From Toxoplasma gondii ME49 (Eukaryota > Apicomplexa > Conoidasida > Eucoccidiorida > Sarcocystidae), in the NCBI RefSeq assembly GCF_000006565.2, contig NC_031476.1:2070458-2134457 (forward strand): a stretch of DNA of 64,000 nt, read 5' to 3'. A model generated the notes under the pieces. It made no database searches. It was not told the origin of the DNA and saw only the letters and a list, made by a program, of their open reading frames with translations. Positions 47,905 to 61,000 of this stretch are shown one piece after another. The translations under genes were made by a program, and so were the position numbers. How positions within the stretch are numbered: position 1 is the stretch's first letter; each line of letters opens with the position of its first letter.

Positions 47905-50900
47905 CTAGGAAAGAACATCTCTCCTGAATTTGGAACATTCGGGACTGAACGCATCCGTTAGCGACCGCCGCCGTGCACTCCCAGACTCAAAGGAACCAAT
48001 CGAAAGACGCCGGGGAAGTGCATCGTCTACACTGCGTCGCTTTACTTGACAAACTTCGTGTTGGATTGAAGCTTTTGGTCCTGGAGAGTTGGGTGATGTG
48101 TTTTCGTCGTCGTTCAGGCGTTCGTGCAAGTGGTGGCTCATTGAAGGTCTCGGCGCCTATAAAGACGATCGGATACAACAGCATTTCACTGCTGAATTGA
48201 ATATTAGAAGAAACTAACCGAGTCTGCTGCAGCTGCTCCGCGCTCACACATACATACTCACCTGATACTTGTGACATCGGGGGTCGTTCCAAGCGAAATT
48301 TTCAGTTGGGTTTGGCGTTACACAAAAACACACCTCGGCGTGGAAGACGGTCTCCGTCTTGTCATCAGTCTGCAAATCAACAGGGGAAACACCGACAAAA
48401 CCCCAGAATGACGCTGTGGCTGGCTATCAGGATGGCTGCAAAGAGTATCGAAAGAAGCAAAGCTCACCTGTCCGTTCGCCTCCAACATCCACATAAACTC
48501 TTCAACGGTGACGGGGTCGTTTCGCCAGTCCAGATCCAACTTGTACTGTTTCTTCCAATGCGTTTTGAACGAAGAACGAACCTTATCCCATTCTGCTGGG
48601 GTCACCGTTTTCCAGAGATCCTTGAACTCATAGAACTGAGCCAACCGGCGGAACAGAGGGTGAGATACACGTGCTGAAGGAGCAGTTGTGCTGTACACCT
48701 GTAAGCAGATCGCAGTGAGTTGAGACGCTGACGCAGGATGCATTATCATCAGCCACAGCACGCTCCGTCGACTTATACACCCACGTGCACAAAAAGCTTA
48801 CCTCATAGTCAAAGACGTCATCCAACTCTACACAAGGCAACGACGAGCCAAAAACTGAGAATGGGTTCCAGCGTTCTTGCTCCTCAAGTAATTTCTTCAT
48901 AGCCGTTCCTTTCCCGTTAGGCTTCGCCATGCCTGTCTCGGGATTCTTTGGTCTATACCAGGTTGCCTCTTTCATGTCAAGACCGATTTGATACGTCCCA
49001 TCGACCTGCAACAAGCACAGCCGTACAGTGTATATGCAGGTAACCGATATTGAATGGAGGTGACTGAAACTAGGAGACGCACTCCGTGTCAGACGCTGAT
49101 ACACACCGACGATTACAGGCCTCAAAATTATCTGACCTGTTATCCCGGGAGTACCTTACGGCCGTTATATAATGTAGAGCTGTGTAACATGGATCAGTAT
49201 CCACACTCGCACAAGATAACCAAAAACCACAGACATTACAGGACCAAGGACTGAATATGTCCCCAGTTATAAAACACAGCATCCTTGCTTACTTTCGGTA
49301 TGTCTGCGAGGAGTTTCATGTGCAGAAATCTCTCTTGTAGAGTTTGGGTCGGCTTCTCCGTGACTGACGGAGTGATATATTTTTGAGGAACAATGGAGAA
49401 CTCCATCAGCTGCAAATACAGAACAGCAGATCCCGGGTAACATGAGCGCCGAGAGACGATGACCTCATAGAGGGTGTACAGGTCGGTACAAACCTGTCTC
49501 ACACCCAAAAAGATTGCCACATACCTCCTTATCCGCAAGACAGGGGACAACATCGTCTGCATGCTTTGAGAGCGCCGCAGTTCGCACCATGAACAGACCA
49601 AGATCGAACTCGGGGGCCTCTGCAACCGGCGGAGTCGGGCGCAAGACTTTGTGGTGGAAGAAGGCAGGCGGCTCGGCAGGCGCTTCGCTGGAAGAGAGAG
49701 CGGGTGAACAGAATGCTCCTGTGTCAATTTCAGGACTGTGCGGGGCGTCCGCAACGAGGAGCCTAAGCGGCGGGTTCGAAGCGCCTCCTCCTGAGACGGT
49801 CGATGCAGTGGAGAGCATCCGTCGTGCTTTGTCACTGGACTCGTACAGCCCTTTGATCTTGGGTCGCGGAGCTTCTCGCATTTCTTCGTCTTCATTTTGT
49901 TCCTCCGTTCTCCAGTCCGCTTCCGAACTGGGCATCATTCCATTCGGAAGCAAGAAATGCCTTGCATCGCCGTCATCCGCGGAAATGTGGTCAGACAGGC
50001 TTGTCACTGGCTTCACAAAGACAAGGTCCGAGAGAGGCGTTTGTATTGTGGGACCGTTCACAACCTACGGAACACAACAAAACAATTCATTTTTCATGAG
50101 TCAACCCCTTCAGCAACCTTCACCTCCTTCATGCGCGCTGTAGGTAGAGATCGACACAGGGAGACACAGACAGTCACACATATACTTTGTGTGTCATGCA
50201 TATATGTGTGGATGTACATGCAGATACAGTAGTACTTGGATTTGTGAAGAATATGTGGTAGAACCGAGAGGAAGCACGACTTACGGCCGCGTTTCGTGGG
50301 TCTGGCTCAGGCGCGGACTCCTCGTCAACCAGTGCGTGTTCGTTGTCTGTTTTGGATGTGCCACGGGAGGTACAGACACTGTCGGTTGTGCCATCGACTG
50401 TTTTTACACTTTCCAACGGCCGTTCGACAGTTTCTTTCTTAAGCTGATGCTTCTTCCGCTTGGAGTTTGGAACCGCTCCATAGTCATCTGTGTCACGCCC
50501 TCGCTTCACAAGCGACAACGACGGCGAGAGTGAAATGGAATAGGCTTCAAACTCAGGCGTTTCTTCTGTAGGTCCGTCGACCGCCGTCTGCTCGGAGGTC
50601 AAGGTGCTCTTGGCAATTTTGGTTTTCCGGGCTCCTTTCTGTCTCTGCTTCGACGCAGGACGCGGCGTTTCTTTCCTCGGAGAAGTACCGCGAGAACCAG
50701 TGTTCGACCTGCGGCGACATCCAGCTGAGACGCCGGCAGATTCATCCTTTTTTTTCGCGGCAGATTTCTTCTGATTGCTGCAGTTCAAAGCGTGAGACCT
50801 TTCGCCTGCACCACCGCCTGCCGAAGCGGTCTCGACAGGCTCTGCGACGCTTTCGTGGAGGATGTTGCCTTGCGACGCCTTCCTCGGGGACGCTAGCTTC

Positions 50901-52081
50901 GAGGTTATCTGTTGACCCTTTCCCTTTCTGATAGATCGTTGCCGAGAACTGTCACCCCCCTCAGAACGGAGCCGCGAATCGCCTGCCCGCGTTGGCGACG
51001 GGGCACGAAGCTGGAGACGCGGACTAGACCTCGTGGGCGTGCGAACAGACAGAGGTGTGCTGCCGTTTGTGGTCTTTCTCGCTGAGAGTTTCACTGCACC
51101 GGGAGAAAACCTTGGAGACGCACGCAGCTTTACAGGAGAGGCGCGTTTGTCGTCTCCGTTCTGGTCGCGCCAAGACGCCTTCTTTTGCCTGCCCCTCGGG
51201 ACAGAGGACTCCGCAGCTCCGCCCGTCTCACAGGCACGCTGAGACTCCTCAGACGTGCGAGCGGACCCCGGCGAAGCCAGCTGTCTACAGAGTTTGAAAG
51301 ACTTTTTAGCGGAGGCAGGCGACGCCTTGGGCTCAAACACAGCGGGTACGTCGCTGGACAGACTACCGTTCGGCGAGCAATCCGGAGAAAGCGGTCCGTC
51401 AAAGTGGCAGAACGATGTCGAACCCAAACCCTCTTGCGTAACGAAGAAACTGGCGGCAGCGAAAGGCGAGGTGGACGACCACGACGAAGATGTGGACACC
51501 CTCGCTGGGCGAGACGGCTCCGGGCACGACGTCGTCGTGGTGGAGAAGTTGTCTTGGGCCTCCGAAAGGAAAGGCACACGCGCACCCGAGTCCAAATGAG
51601 ATGACAGAAGTGTTTTCGAGGCACAGGCAACCTTTTGTGAGGCAAACACCACAGAGGTCGACGGGTGCAGGCCGGTTTTGTGTGCCGACGGAAGGGGGGA
51701 GACGGGCTCTCGGGCGCCGTTCACCGCACCACTTCTCGCAGCTTTTCGAGCAGACTGAGAAACCCACGAAGAAGCGGTAGCGAAGTCCATGCCGCATGGC
51801 GTTGTGACAGACTCTCTGAAGGTGTCTGCCGCCGTTCCCCTGGGAGTGGCGCAGGACAGAGCACTGGCCAACGAGGACCGGCGCGAAACAAATGCGAACA
51901 AGTCGTTGAGTTTCTGCTCATCTGCACACTGCAAATGCGCCTTCAAAGCCGTGAACGCGGTAACCGACATTTCGGACACGCTGCTTGGCTCTGAGGCTTC
52001 GGCATTGACACCCGCTTTTTTGCGTTCCGAGCTGTCGTGACCACCACACGTCGGGGGAGTCTTACCCCGAGAGCTCGGCAT
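47905..52081 (-). CDS. INCENP-like chromosomal passenger protein (candidate IN-box)
   Basis: Seven exons: 50285-52081, 49525-50064, 49293-49409, 48802-49005, 48468-48698, 48262-48369 and 47905-48156; all in phase 0, 1082 residues. Residues 1-780 are low-complexity, Ser/Lys/Arg-rich and probably disordered, with SPR/SPK-like sites (ASPRK, TSPRKE, RTPTRSSPR) expected in a CDK-regulated chromatin protein. Residues ~851-900 match the Aurora-binding IN-box: KGTAMKKLLEEQERWNPF, then FGSSLPCVELDDVF, then a segment with Ser-Ala-Arg before a HP pair, following the family order GTPL...Q...P..IFG....DLE.IF....R...R.SS. Known: the IN-box activates Aurora kinase, and INCENP scaffolds the chromosomal passenger complex. 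Here ~180 residues follow the box, whereas it is normally at the extreme C-terminus; the tail is rich in RRxS sites. If the IN-box is wrong, this is an unclassified nuclear protein. Confidence 0.6.
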
Positions 52082-52690
52082 CTTCGCAGATCAGACAGCT
52101 GCGGAGAAGTCCTGACAGGTGTGTAAGCAGGAGGCGAGGGCACGTGAGAAAAAAGTCGCTACACAGTTTCGTTTTTCATGGAAAAAATCATTTGTTTCGT
52201 TCTCCGCATGCGACTGACTAGCTTTTCATAACCCGGTTGGAGGGGGTGGCGCACACGCACGCGGCGTTGTGTGCCCCAGATGACCGCCAGAGCCGGCTTG
52301 TGTGAGTCACAAACCTTCCAAAGGAAATCGAAGAGAAGATGTCGGAGACAACGATTCACTTGTGCTTTAAACACAGAGAGGTAGCAAGAACGAAGCGAGG
52401 AAGACGTCCCCCACTGCGCGAAAAACCGTGGTGGTAGGTTCCAGAACGCTGCACTCCACTCCGGTTGGAACACTGCAATGTGGCAGCCTAGAGTTCTCCG
52501 GTGCGAACAAATTAAAGTTCCCGCAAGTCCACGAAGGTCGTTCGAATCAAAGAAAGGGGCAAAAAATCGGAGGGGAAAACACAAAGTGTGGTTGAGCGGA
52601 ACCAGCCGCTCTGTGGTAAAGTACTAGGAGGGTGACAGGGTTCCGCACGCGGCCGCCCGCCAACTTCAAGACATCGATCTAGACACCAAC

Positions 52691-53366
52691 ATGGTCGCCA
52701 ATCGCTCTGCCGCCACGCTTTGCCTTGCAAATGCAACTTCATCTGCACTTTCCAAGCTTCCGAATTCTCCCCCGGACAGTAAGACTAATTTGTTTCCTTC
52801 ACTGAAACAAATACGCGTTGAAAAGGGTTCACAAGAGACGACACTTTTTTTTCGATTGCCTTCTACGTGGGTGGTCCTCTGGCTCAGAAAACAGGCCGCG
52901 CGGCCGTACCAGCCTTAGCGACAGGCGTGTGCACAAAGGAACGTGGTACCTGCACGCGTCCCCATTACCTTGGTAAACGGGTTAAACAAAAGAGGAATCA
53001 GAGAAACAGATTTCCCTTCTATGTCGCCGGTTACATACCCTTCGCTGAAGGAAGGGCATCCTCCCCTCTAGAGAACTGTCGAAACGAGCTCTCGTTCCGG
53101 ATTGCACGGCACGATGCAGCCCTCGCAAAACCTCTCGTGATCGCAATCCTTCTATTCGCGGTCACAAAAGGAAACAGACTAGTGCGTCGGCCACAAAGAC
53201 GGTTTTATGCGTTTTTTTTCTGCGAGCACTGGCCGGCATTGCGTGCGACAAGGAAAATGACCGACGCGTTACTGTGCAGGGGCAGGACCTCCCGTTCCGG
53301 GATGCTTACTATATCGCTATTGTCGGAACTGGCCACACCATCCAGTCTATCTGCGCATTTACATGA
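52691..53366 (+). CDS. Weak candidate small two-exon gene
   Basis: An ATG in good context (CACCAACATGG) opens a 29-codon exon 52691-52778 ending at a GTAAGA donor. Joined in phase 1 to 53227-53366, behind a long T-rich tract and a GAG acceptor, it gives a 75-residue product ending at TGA. It has a Ser/Ala-rich N-terminus and a mildly hydrophobic stretch AYYIAIVGTGHTIQSI. No family was recognised. Both exons are short enough to be chance, so this is a pointer rather than a call. Confidence 0.22.
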
Positions 53367-54707
53367 ATATGCAGCGTTTCATTGATGAAGAACATTCGTG
53401 ATGCCCGCGTACGGAGTCCTAAACCCATATGGCACCTGTAGTATCGGCAACTTTTCAGTAGTCAGCACACGTTTCTGTCGTTTTTTGTCGCTCGCAGTAC
53501 GTATCGTTTGTGTGTTGTGTGTGTCCCGGTCTATCGGCACAAGAAAACTACGTTTATTTCTGTAAGAGAAGCTGCTTCCGTCTATAACACATCGCCCTCG
53601 TTTCGAGAGGCAACCTGATGGGGCGCCTAGAAAAGATCGCCTCTCCCTGGGCTGGTTAGCTGCTTCAACATTTCAGCTGGTGCAGTTTTCAGGAACCAAG
53701 TTTCACTTCCACAGCCGTGTTGGAGTGGCACTTGAGAGAAGAGCTTGCAGAGGCAGCAATACCGAACACCATGTGGAAGGCGCATTTCTACAAGGGAATG
53801 TTACACACTTTAGCAACCACGTTGTTGAAAAACATCGGTGTTGTCTTGCCACATATTCGCATGCTTTTCAGAGTCCAAGGCCTTCTCTTTTACGAGCAGT
53901 TCCCCTCGACTCCTCGCTAGGTTTTTCAGGACGTGCGGGAGTTGGCGGTTGGTCATCGCGGACGCGAATTCTTTGCGGTGCGCTGACTCGCAGCAGGCAT
54001 GTTAGCGTACTCTACGGGGCAGCTTCTCATTTTAGTTGCTGTCTCCGAGTTGGCGTACTTCAGGCAGCTTTAAAACCCCGTTTAGTCCCGTATGCACTGT
54101 ATTCCACTTTCCTGTCTGCTGACCACAGTACTTCACTGATGATAAACCACCGCCCGCGCTTGTCTCGATACGCAACTAAACACGCTCTTGGTTCTCACGT
54201 ACTCGCTGGTGGTCTCTATGCTTGACACGGAACCAGAGTCACACACACTACGGATCGCGTGGAAGCTGTGAGAAACTGAAAAAAACACTAGAAAGAAAGG
54301 AAACTGGAAAGGCACAGGGCAAGTTAAAAACCTCCTGTGGCCAGATGAGTCTCGGCGTATGCTGCCTGCGCATGCACGCAAAGCGGGCGGCCACGATCTT
54401 GAGTAAACAAACGAACTGTTTCTTTTCCGGTAAGACATCATTTTCCTCCTTTATATTTCTTTGCCAACTTCATCGCTTTGCACAGTGTCCAAGTGTCCCG
54501 ACTACGCTCAGTTTGCATCTTTCTTTTGGTTGTTTTGGCTAGCCGGCTTCGGCGGTGTCCTCACACGAGGTAACGGTTCAATTCCAGCGATGCAAAGTTC
54601 ACTGTCACGTTAATAATCAGCCTTGTCTCTTCACCGGAAGCACTTTCTTGTCGATCGACTGTTCAAAGTTTCCGCGTATCACAACGCGTACGCTGGAGCG
54701 CGGCGGG

Positions 54708-54714
54708 TGAGACG
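54708..54714 (+). promoter_or_regulatory. TGAGACG motif upstream of BRAP2
   Basis: One exact copy of the Toxoplasma promoter motif WGAGACG, about 300 bases before the ATG at 55019. Evidence is the motif and its distance only. Confidence 0.3.
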
Positions 54715-55018
54715 GGGCATGAAACACACCGCGAAGGGTGTTGCATGCCGAGTCCGTTTGGTGACCGAAAAGCTGTTTCAACGCACGCACTGGAGACGGC
54801 ATTGGAGAGAATTCGAACTGGCATCCAAAATGCTGATACGGAATACGTCTTTCCTCACCCATGAAAGGCGGACAGCCGACTGTCAAAGGGCGAAAACTGT
54901 TAAGCGTCAACGATCTACGGCAGTGGCCGAGTGGTGACGCAAGCCAATTTTGCCCGTGAGCTTTCCGAAACGGGATAAGTCCGTGGTCTTTCTCCTTCGT
55001 TACCTCAGTTGTGAAGCT

Positions 55019-58000
55019 ATGGAATCAAATTCTACTCCAGACGCGTCTGTTCCTTCCTCCCCGCTTCGTTCCCCAGTGCCGCCATTGCACAGTCGAGGAT
55101 GTTGTGACGCGGCGTTTTTTTCCGCGTTTTTTTCGACGCCAGCAGGGACGCCTTTCATTGGGGGTCCAGGTGTGTCCTCCCTTCCACTCCAACAGCTTAC
55201 GAGCGCCCAATTGAAGACTTCTTCTGGTCAATCCCCCGCGCTCTCTCCCGCCGTCTCGTCGCTGGTTCCCAACTCGCCGGGTGTGTGTACAGCGCCGCCG
55301 AGTCCCACTCCTGCACTGGTTGCGTCATCCTTGACAGCATCTCTTCTCACACGCGACGTTTCCTTCTGGTGCGGCAATCCTGCCATTGAGCGTCTGAGCG
55401 GAACATTGCGGTATTTCTTGACTCCTTCCCAGGCAACTGCGGAGCGTCTGCTGCGCAATCTCCCGCCGCCCGCTGCTGCGTCCCCCGCCAGCGGACTCCA
55501 GACTGCGGCCTCGTCGGTTTTTTTCCCGTCAGGTGGAGAAATCGGACAGGCCGGTCGTCTCATTCAGCCTTCTCCACCCGACGGGTCGGGAAGCGCCGGG
55601 CCCGCGCCTTTCTCGCAGAAACAAAAGTGCAACGCGTGCGGCTGCGACGTCTGGCAGTGGCTGCAGGAAGAGTGCGTGCTCGTCGCCCCCAGAGTTCCCA
55701 GCTACATTTCGCCTGCCGAGTTTTGCGACTTCCTAGCGCCATTCAGCCGCCGCCTCCTGCAAGCGAAAGTTCTTCACGGCCCGACTACGGCGGAATACCT
55801 CGTTCTGCTGCACTGCAACCGCCTCACGGCCGTCGATGCGATTGCCACTTTCAACGGAGTTCCCCTCGTCGACGGAGACTCCGCCGTCTGTGAGCTGCGA
55901 ATCGTCAAAGAGGTTCTCTTCGACGTGGCGTCTCCACTGTCCGGGAAAAAAGTGAGCCCGGATACCAACAACGCCTCGTTTTCTTGCTCACCTGCTGAAC
56001 CGCCTTCGTGCCCGCCTTCGGGGCCGCCGCGCCTTCAGCAGGCGGAACGAAAAAAATCTGGAAAGCCACGGGGGACTTTGCCGGAACCGACGAGCACACT
56101 TGCGCTCCGTTCTCCCCGTCCCCAGTACGCCGCGTCTGGAGAAGACGCCAGAGAGAAACGAGGGGCCTCTCTCCATCTGTCGGAGCCGGAATCGTGTCGG
56201 CGACCTATCCCCGGCGAAGGCAGCCGCGAGCGGAGCGCGCGGCGCCGCGAACCGTCTCGGAGCGTACGGACAGCCAGTGAAGCTGCGACTTGGGACAGAG
56301 CGGGTTCACCCGATCCTGACCGGGACTGGAGTTCTTTCTCTTTTCGATCTGCAACTACCGCGCCGCTTCATTCGCCTGAATGGGGAGAAGCGGACGACCG
56401 AGTTGGCGACGGCCTCGTCGGCCTCGGCGGCGAGCTGTCTGTGGGAGAGAGCGACCAGCTTCGCGGGCAGCACGTCCTCACTCGCGAGCCTTGCGGAGGA
56501 CTGCAGTTTTTTCTCCAGCGAACGCAAGAAGATACCCAGCAGGAATTCTGTGCCGTCTGCCTAGAACGCGTTCAAATCCCCACGGCTCCCGTCGCCCCCG
56601 CGTTGCCGGCGAGCCTCGGGCCTCCTTCGAATCCTATCGCCTTCCTGCAAGCCCGAGAAACGGACGATGAGTCGCAAGAGTCTCAAGGCGGACGTCTCGC
56701 CGCTGGCGCCTCTGGGTGCTCGCCGCCGCTGGCCTCTAACCCCGCCTTCACGGCCCCAGCTCTCTGTGCAGCTGGCGGAGGCGCGGGTGGGAACGCGGGG
56801 AACCCGTTGTCTGTTTCGACGTCCGACTTGCCGTTTTCTTTAGGTGAGGGCTCGCTGTCGAGCGCTGTCGAGAAGGGGGTAGGCGGCGCGCAGGGAGGAC
56901 ACGCAGCTCTTCCAGGCGTCGCCGTCACTGTGCTTTGCGGCCACTCGTTCCACTCGAGTTGCTTGAGGAAGTGGAGTGACCCTTCCTGTCCTGTTTGCCG
57001 ATATCAACAGCACCCTTACCAGCCGTGGTGCTGCTTCGTCTGTGGAAGTACAGAGGGCGTCCGCGCGTGTCTCCTCTGCGGCTTCATCGGCTGCGGAGAC
57101 ACGCTGGCACCCTTAGGCGAGACAGCTTCAGATGCTTCTGCTCTAGCTGCCCCCGCACAGGCTTCTTCGTCTTCTTTGGCGGGCACAGAACAGCGGGCAA
57201 ACTCGGAAGTGCAAGGCGACGGAAGACTGGAAGCCCTCGCCGCGTTGGCAGACAGCTGTGGTAGGACGCAGGAAGGGAGAGAGAGTGGAGAAGCGGGAGG
57301 AGAGCTAGCCAACAGAAGCATGGGAAGACCTGTACTGCGTTCGAGAGACGCCGATCGTACGGGGAAGGCCGATCCGCAGGCGTTTGTGGGAGATCAGCAG
57401 ACGGCGTCTGACGGAATCGAGGCTCAAACTGAACGCGATGACGAGCGAGGGCGAGAAGAGTCCACGAATCCAGAAAAAAAGACCTGCGAGGAAAGAGAAA
57501 CCCACGGCGGAGCAAGGGGAGAAAACAGTCTTTCAAATGAAGTCGGGAGGAAGAAAGAAACCCACACCCCAGACAGACACAAAGAAGGGTGCTTCACACC
57601 GGGACACTCGCGACTGCACTTTGAAGAAACTTCACATCCTCATGCTTTAGAGGTGAGAAAGAGACTCGCCATCGTGTGTGAAACGTCACATCCGCTAATG
57701 GACCCATACGGAGACCGGAACCTCCACATGTATATATATATATATATATGTATCTATGTGTGTATTTGTGTGTTTGCGTACATATGAGATTCTGTATATA
57801 TGTATGCGTATTTTGCCGATCTTTGTGTGCACGCCCAAATGTGTGCGTTGGAAATAGAAACAGAACTGTGTAGGCATATTAAAGGACTCGTCTGGTACGT
57901 GACAGGAAAAGATGAGAGTAAAAGTGAAGAGGACACTTGAAACGGCTTCCATCCTTGGGCGTCACTGTTTCTTTTACGACCTGAGCTTCTGACGTTTTCC

Positions 58001-61000
58001 TGCTTTCTGCGATATCTCCAGCCTTGGCTCCGTCCATCGATGTGTCTCGCAAGCGTCGCCTTCTTGTTCTATCGCCTCAGCTGCTGGCCACCCTTCGTTT
58101 CTTTACCTTGTGTCCTTCTCTGCACTCACCACCACGCGTTACCTGACAACGCATCTTAGTTCACTAGGGGACAACTGTCGCAGGACGTTATTTTAACCCC
58201 TTTCTCCTCTCTGCTTTCTTCTCTGCATGCGCATCTGTCGCCGCCAGCTGGGCACTGACTGCGTCTGGGACTTCGTGAGTGAGGGGTACGTACACCTGAT
58301 CGTGCAGAAGCGGTGCCAAGCGAAAGCGGCTCGTCTGAAGAAGGCAGAGTTCGGGTCAACAGAGAGGTGCGGCGCTCTTGGAAACAGCGAATGCGCAGAC
58401 TTGTTTGTTTGCCCGACATGCCTGGAGAAAACTCGCGAGGGAGAACAAGCGACTCAGGAAGGAGGAGATGACAAGGCCGGAAAGGAAACGCTTGCCGGCC
58501 TTCAAGACGCACAGTCTGCATCCCCGGAAGCATCTGAAGAAAGGCAGTCAAACTGGTGCTGTCTTTGCGGCAAGGGCATCTGTGGGGGTTCGTCAGGTAC
58601 GCAAAGTGTGGAGACAGAACCGATTCGTGGCTCCAAAGGTGTGCAGTGGATGGGTGGTTATTTGGGGAGCTTTTTGACAAAATACACAGGATAATGACCT
58701 CGTGTAAACCCGTCTCTAACTTACCCCTCGTGAAGCGCGTGGCCATTGCAGGGATTTAGATATTGCTGCATGCAGTTTTTTCGAGGGTTGTTGCGGAGCT
58801 ACACTCCAGACCGACTTGAGTGAAGGCGCCCGACAGGGACCGGGGCCTAGAAATGAAAAAAGGAGGCTTTTGAACTCTAGGGTTTTCGTCGATTTGCGTC
58901 ACGACGAACGAGGGGATAACTTTCTTGGGAAGAGACGAGCTCTGATATTTAGTGCTTTAGGTCGATTTCGCAAGCGTTTGCACCACATGCACGCACAGAT
59001 CGACGACAAAAAGAACGCGCGTCTGCTTCTTTTTCTGCTCGAAAGATTGCAAGAAGCGGAGGAAGTAAAGAGGATGATGTCTTCGTCGGTTACGTCTTTG
59101 AACTACAAGTAATGGATTTCAGCATCCTTCGACATTGCCACCCTACATATCGGGACGTGACGATCGATTGCTCCACTTTCCGCAGATCTCTCGAAACCCG
59201 CGACGGGATCTCCGGTGCTCCGAGACGGAGAAACAGACGACGGCTGCGGCGCCGGTGGCCGCACACTTTCTGAGGAGCCTGCCTCTTTCGATGCGTCGTC
59301 TAAGAGAGAGCGAGGCGTGTCGGAACCAAGTGCACGCGATTCGCCGCCCTGCACAAACTGGAAAAAAGTTAGTGGCTGGGTCGTTGAGTTCAACCACATG
59401 CTCGCCGCCTCGCTAGACAGCCAGCGCGACTACTACGAGGACCGGCTTCAGCGCATGGCGCAGATGTATGCACAGCCTCTGGCGGTAAGCCGAGTCCTGC
59501 ATGCAGTTCAGAAGAATTTGTTGTTCGTGAAGTTCTGCAGGCAGTTGAGGGGAAAGCGTTTTTGTCGAGAAGGCGTGCATGCAGTTGGGAAGAAAGTCCC
59601 TTCTGTAAAAGAAGGCGTGCATGCAGTTACGGAGACAGTATTTTCAAAAATACAATTCATAGTTCTTTTTCCGTGCATGCAGCACTTCCGTCCCAGAACT
59701 CGCTTAATGATGTTAGACGCCACATCCGGGGTAAACCGCACTGAACGCGCGTTTCACACGTGACGAGCTGCATGTTCAAGGCCCGTGTACACGAGAGCAC
59801 TGTAATTCCTAGTTTATTGGGAGGTTGAAGAACGGAGTCGTTGCTAAGCGGCAATGACTTTTCGGATGGAATCACAGGTAGCACCTTGTCATACGCTAGA
59901 AAGTGCCTTCTACAGACAGCCATGCGTTCGAGCACCCGCGCATGCAGTGCAGGGTTCTCGCGTGTACACTCTCAGAAGCTGTAAGTGTGTCTCTGAATGG
60001 CTGAGAGCCCCGTCTGCTTCCTAGAGTTCAGAACTCTATTTTTCAGAAGCGGCTAACGGTGCTTTTAGAAGACAGAAAACTTGGAGTTTGGGAGAGAAGC
60101 TTTTCCAAACAGTGCAGCTTGCCCGTTCTTTGATGTACTTGCACTTGCGGCTTGCCTGTTGCTCGAGAGGACGCGTACTTCCTCTTCCTGGAGACCGAAA
60201 CGTTTGCAGAGACACAGACTGTCTTCAGCGGGACAGAAAGACCCTAGGAAGCGTTTCCGCAACTGGAAATCGACGTGACATTCTCTCACAAATACGATAG
60301 TGGAGCTTTTGCTGGCACGCTGAGAGAAACGCGAACGATTTTCGTGGAAGGGTTGTAGTCTGCCGCATGCAACGACTGCAGGTCCACAATATCTCACTCT
60401 GTGGCGCGTTTCTCTCCTCGGTTTTCCCTGTTGGGTCAGGAGTGCCAGGCGAGTGTTTTGACAGCCCAGCAAACGGTCGCTGAACTCGAGGCGCAGGTGA
60501 CCAAGGAGGAGACAGCTCTGGCTGCAGTAAGCTCTTTTTCTTTCTTGTACCAAACTTGTTTTCCTTCCTCGTACAACTCTTCTTCGTGTTTGTCGCTTCC
60601 CTCGTACCTGACATGTTGTTGCTTCTATATACAATTCCTCTTCGACTTTCTTGCTCTCCTTGCACCAGACTTGTTTCTGTTTCATCGTCGTAGCCTTCAC
60701 CTACGTGCTTCACGAGGGCAGGCCGACAAGCCTACGCTTTGAGAGCTGCAGCTTTTCTCGTCTTTCATTTTCCCGTTGATGCGGTTTGCTGCCCTTCTCC
60801 GCATCTTTCACACATGGCCGCACGAGAGACTATGTGAAGCAGTCAGCGTCAACTGCCGAGGGCGTCTTCATTTCTTCGTTAAATGGAGAAGTTGAGTGAA
60901 GCGATGAGCCGTCTGCGGCCGTTGGTTGGGGACAGTTGGCAATGCAGCAAGTTTCTGCTTTTTCTGTGAAGCGCACGAGGTTCGGGGTTCCTCCACCTCG

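Larger units (their letters stand above)
52082..55018. other. Divergent intergenic region between the INCENP-like gene and BRAP2
   Basis: About 2.9 kb expected to hold both promoters. A weak small-gene candidate lies at 52691-53366 and a TGAGACG motif at 54708. An open stretch at 53720-53920 (containing WKAHFYKGMLHTLATTLLK) is protein-like, but I could not join it to a gene. Confidence 0.5.

Noticed and set aside
52159..52584. Minus-strand open frame of 141 codons upstream of the INCENP-like start
   Set aside because: No recognisable domain and no splice link into the next gene; more likely 5' leader or chance.
58156..58746. Minus-strand open frame of 196 codons
   Set aside because: Antisense shadow of BRAP2 exon 2, with no family signal.
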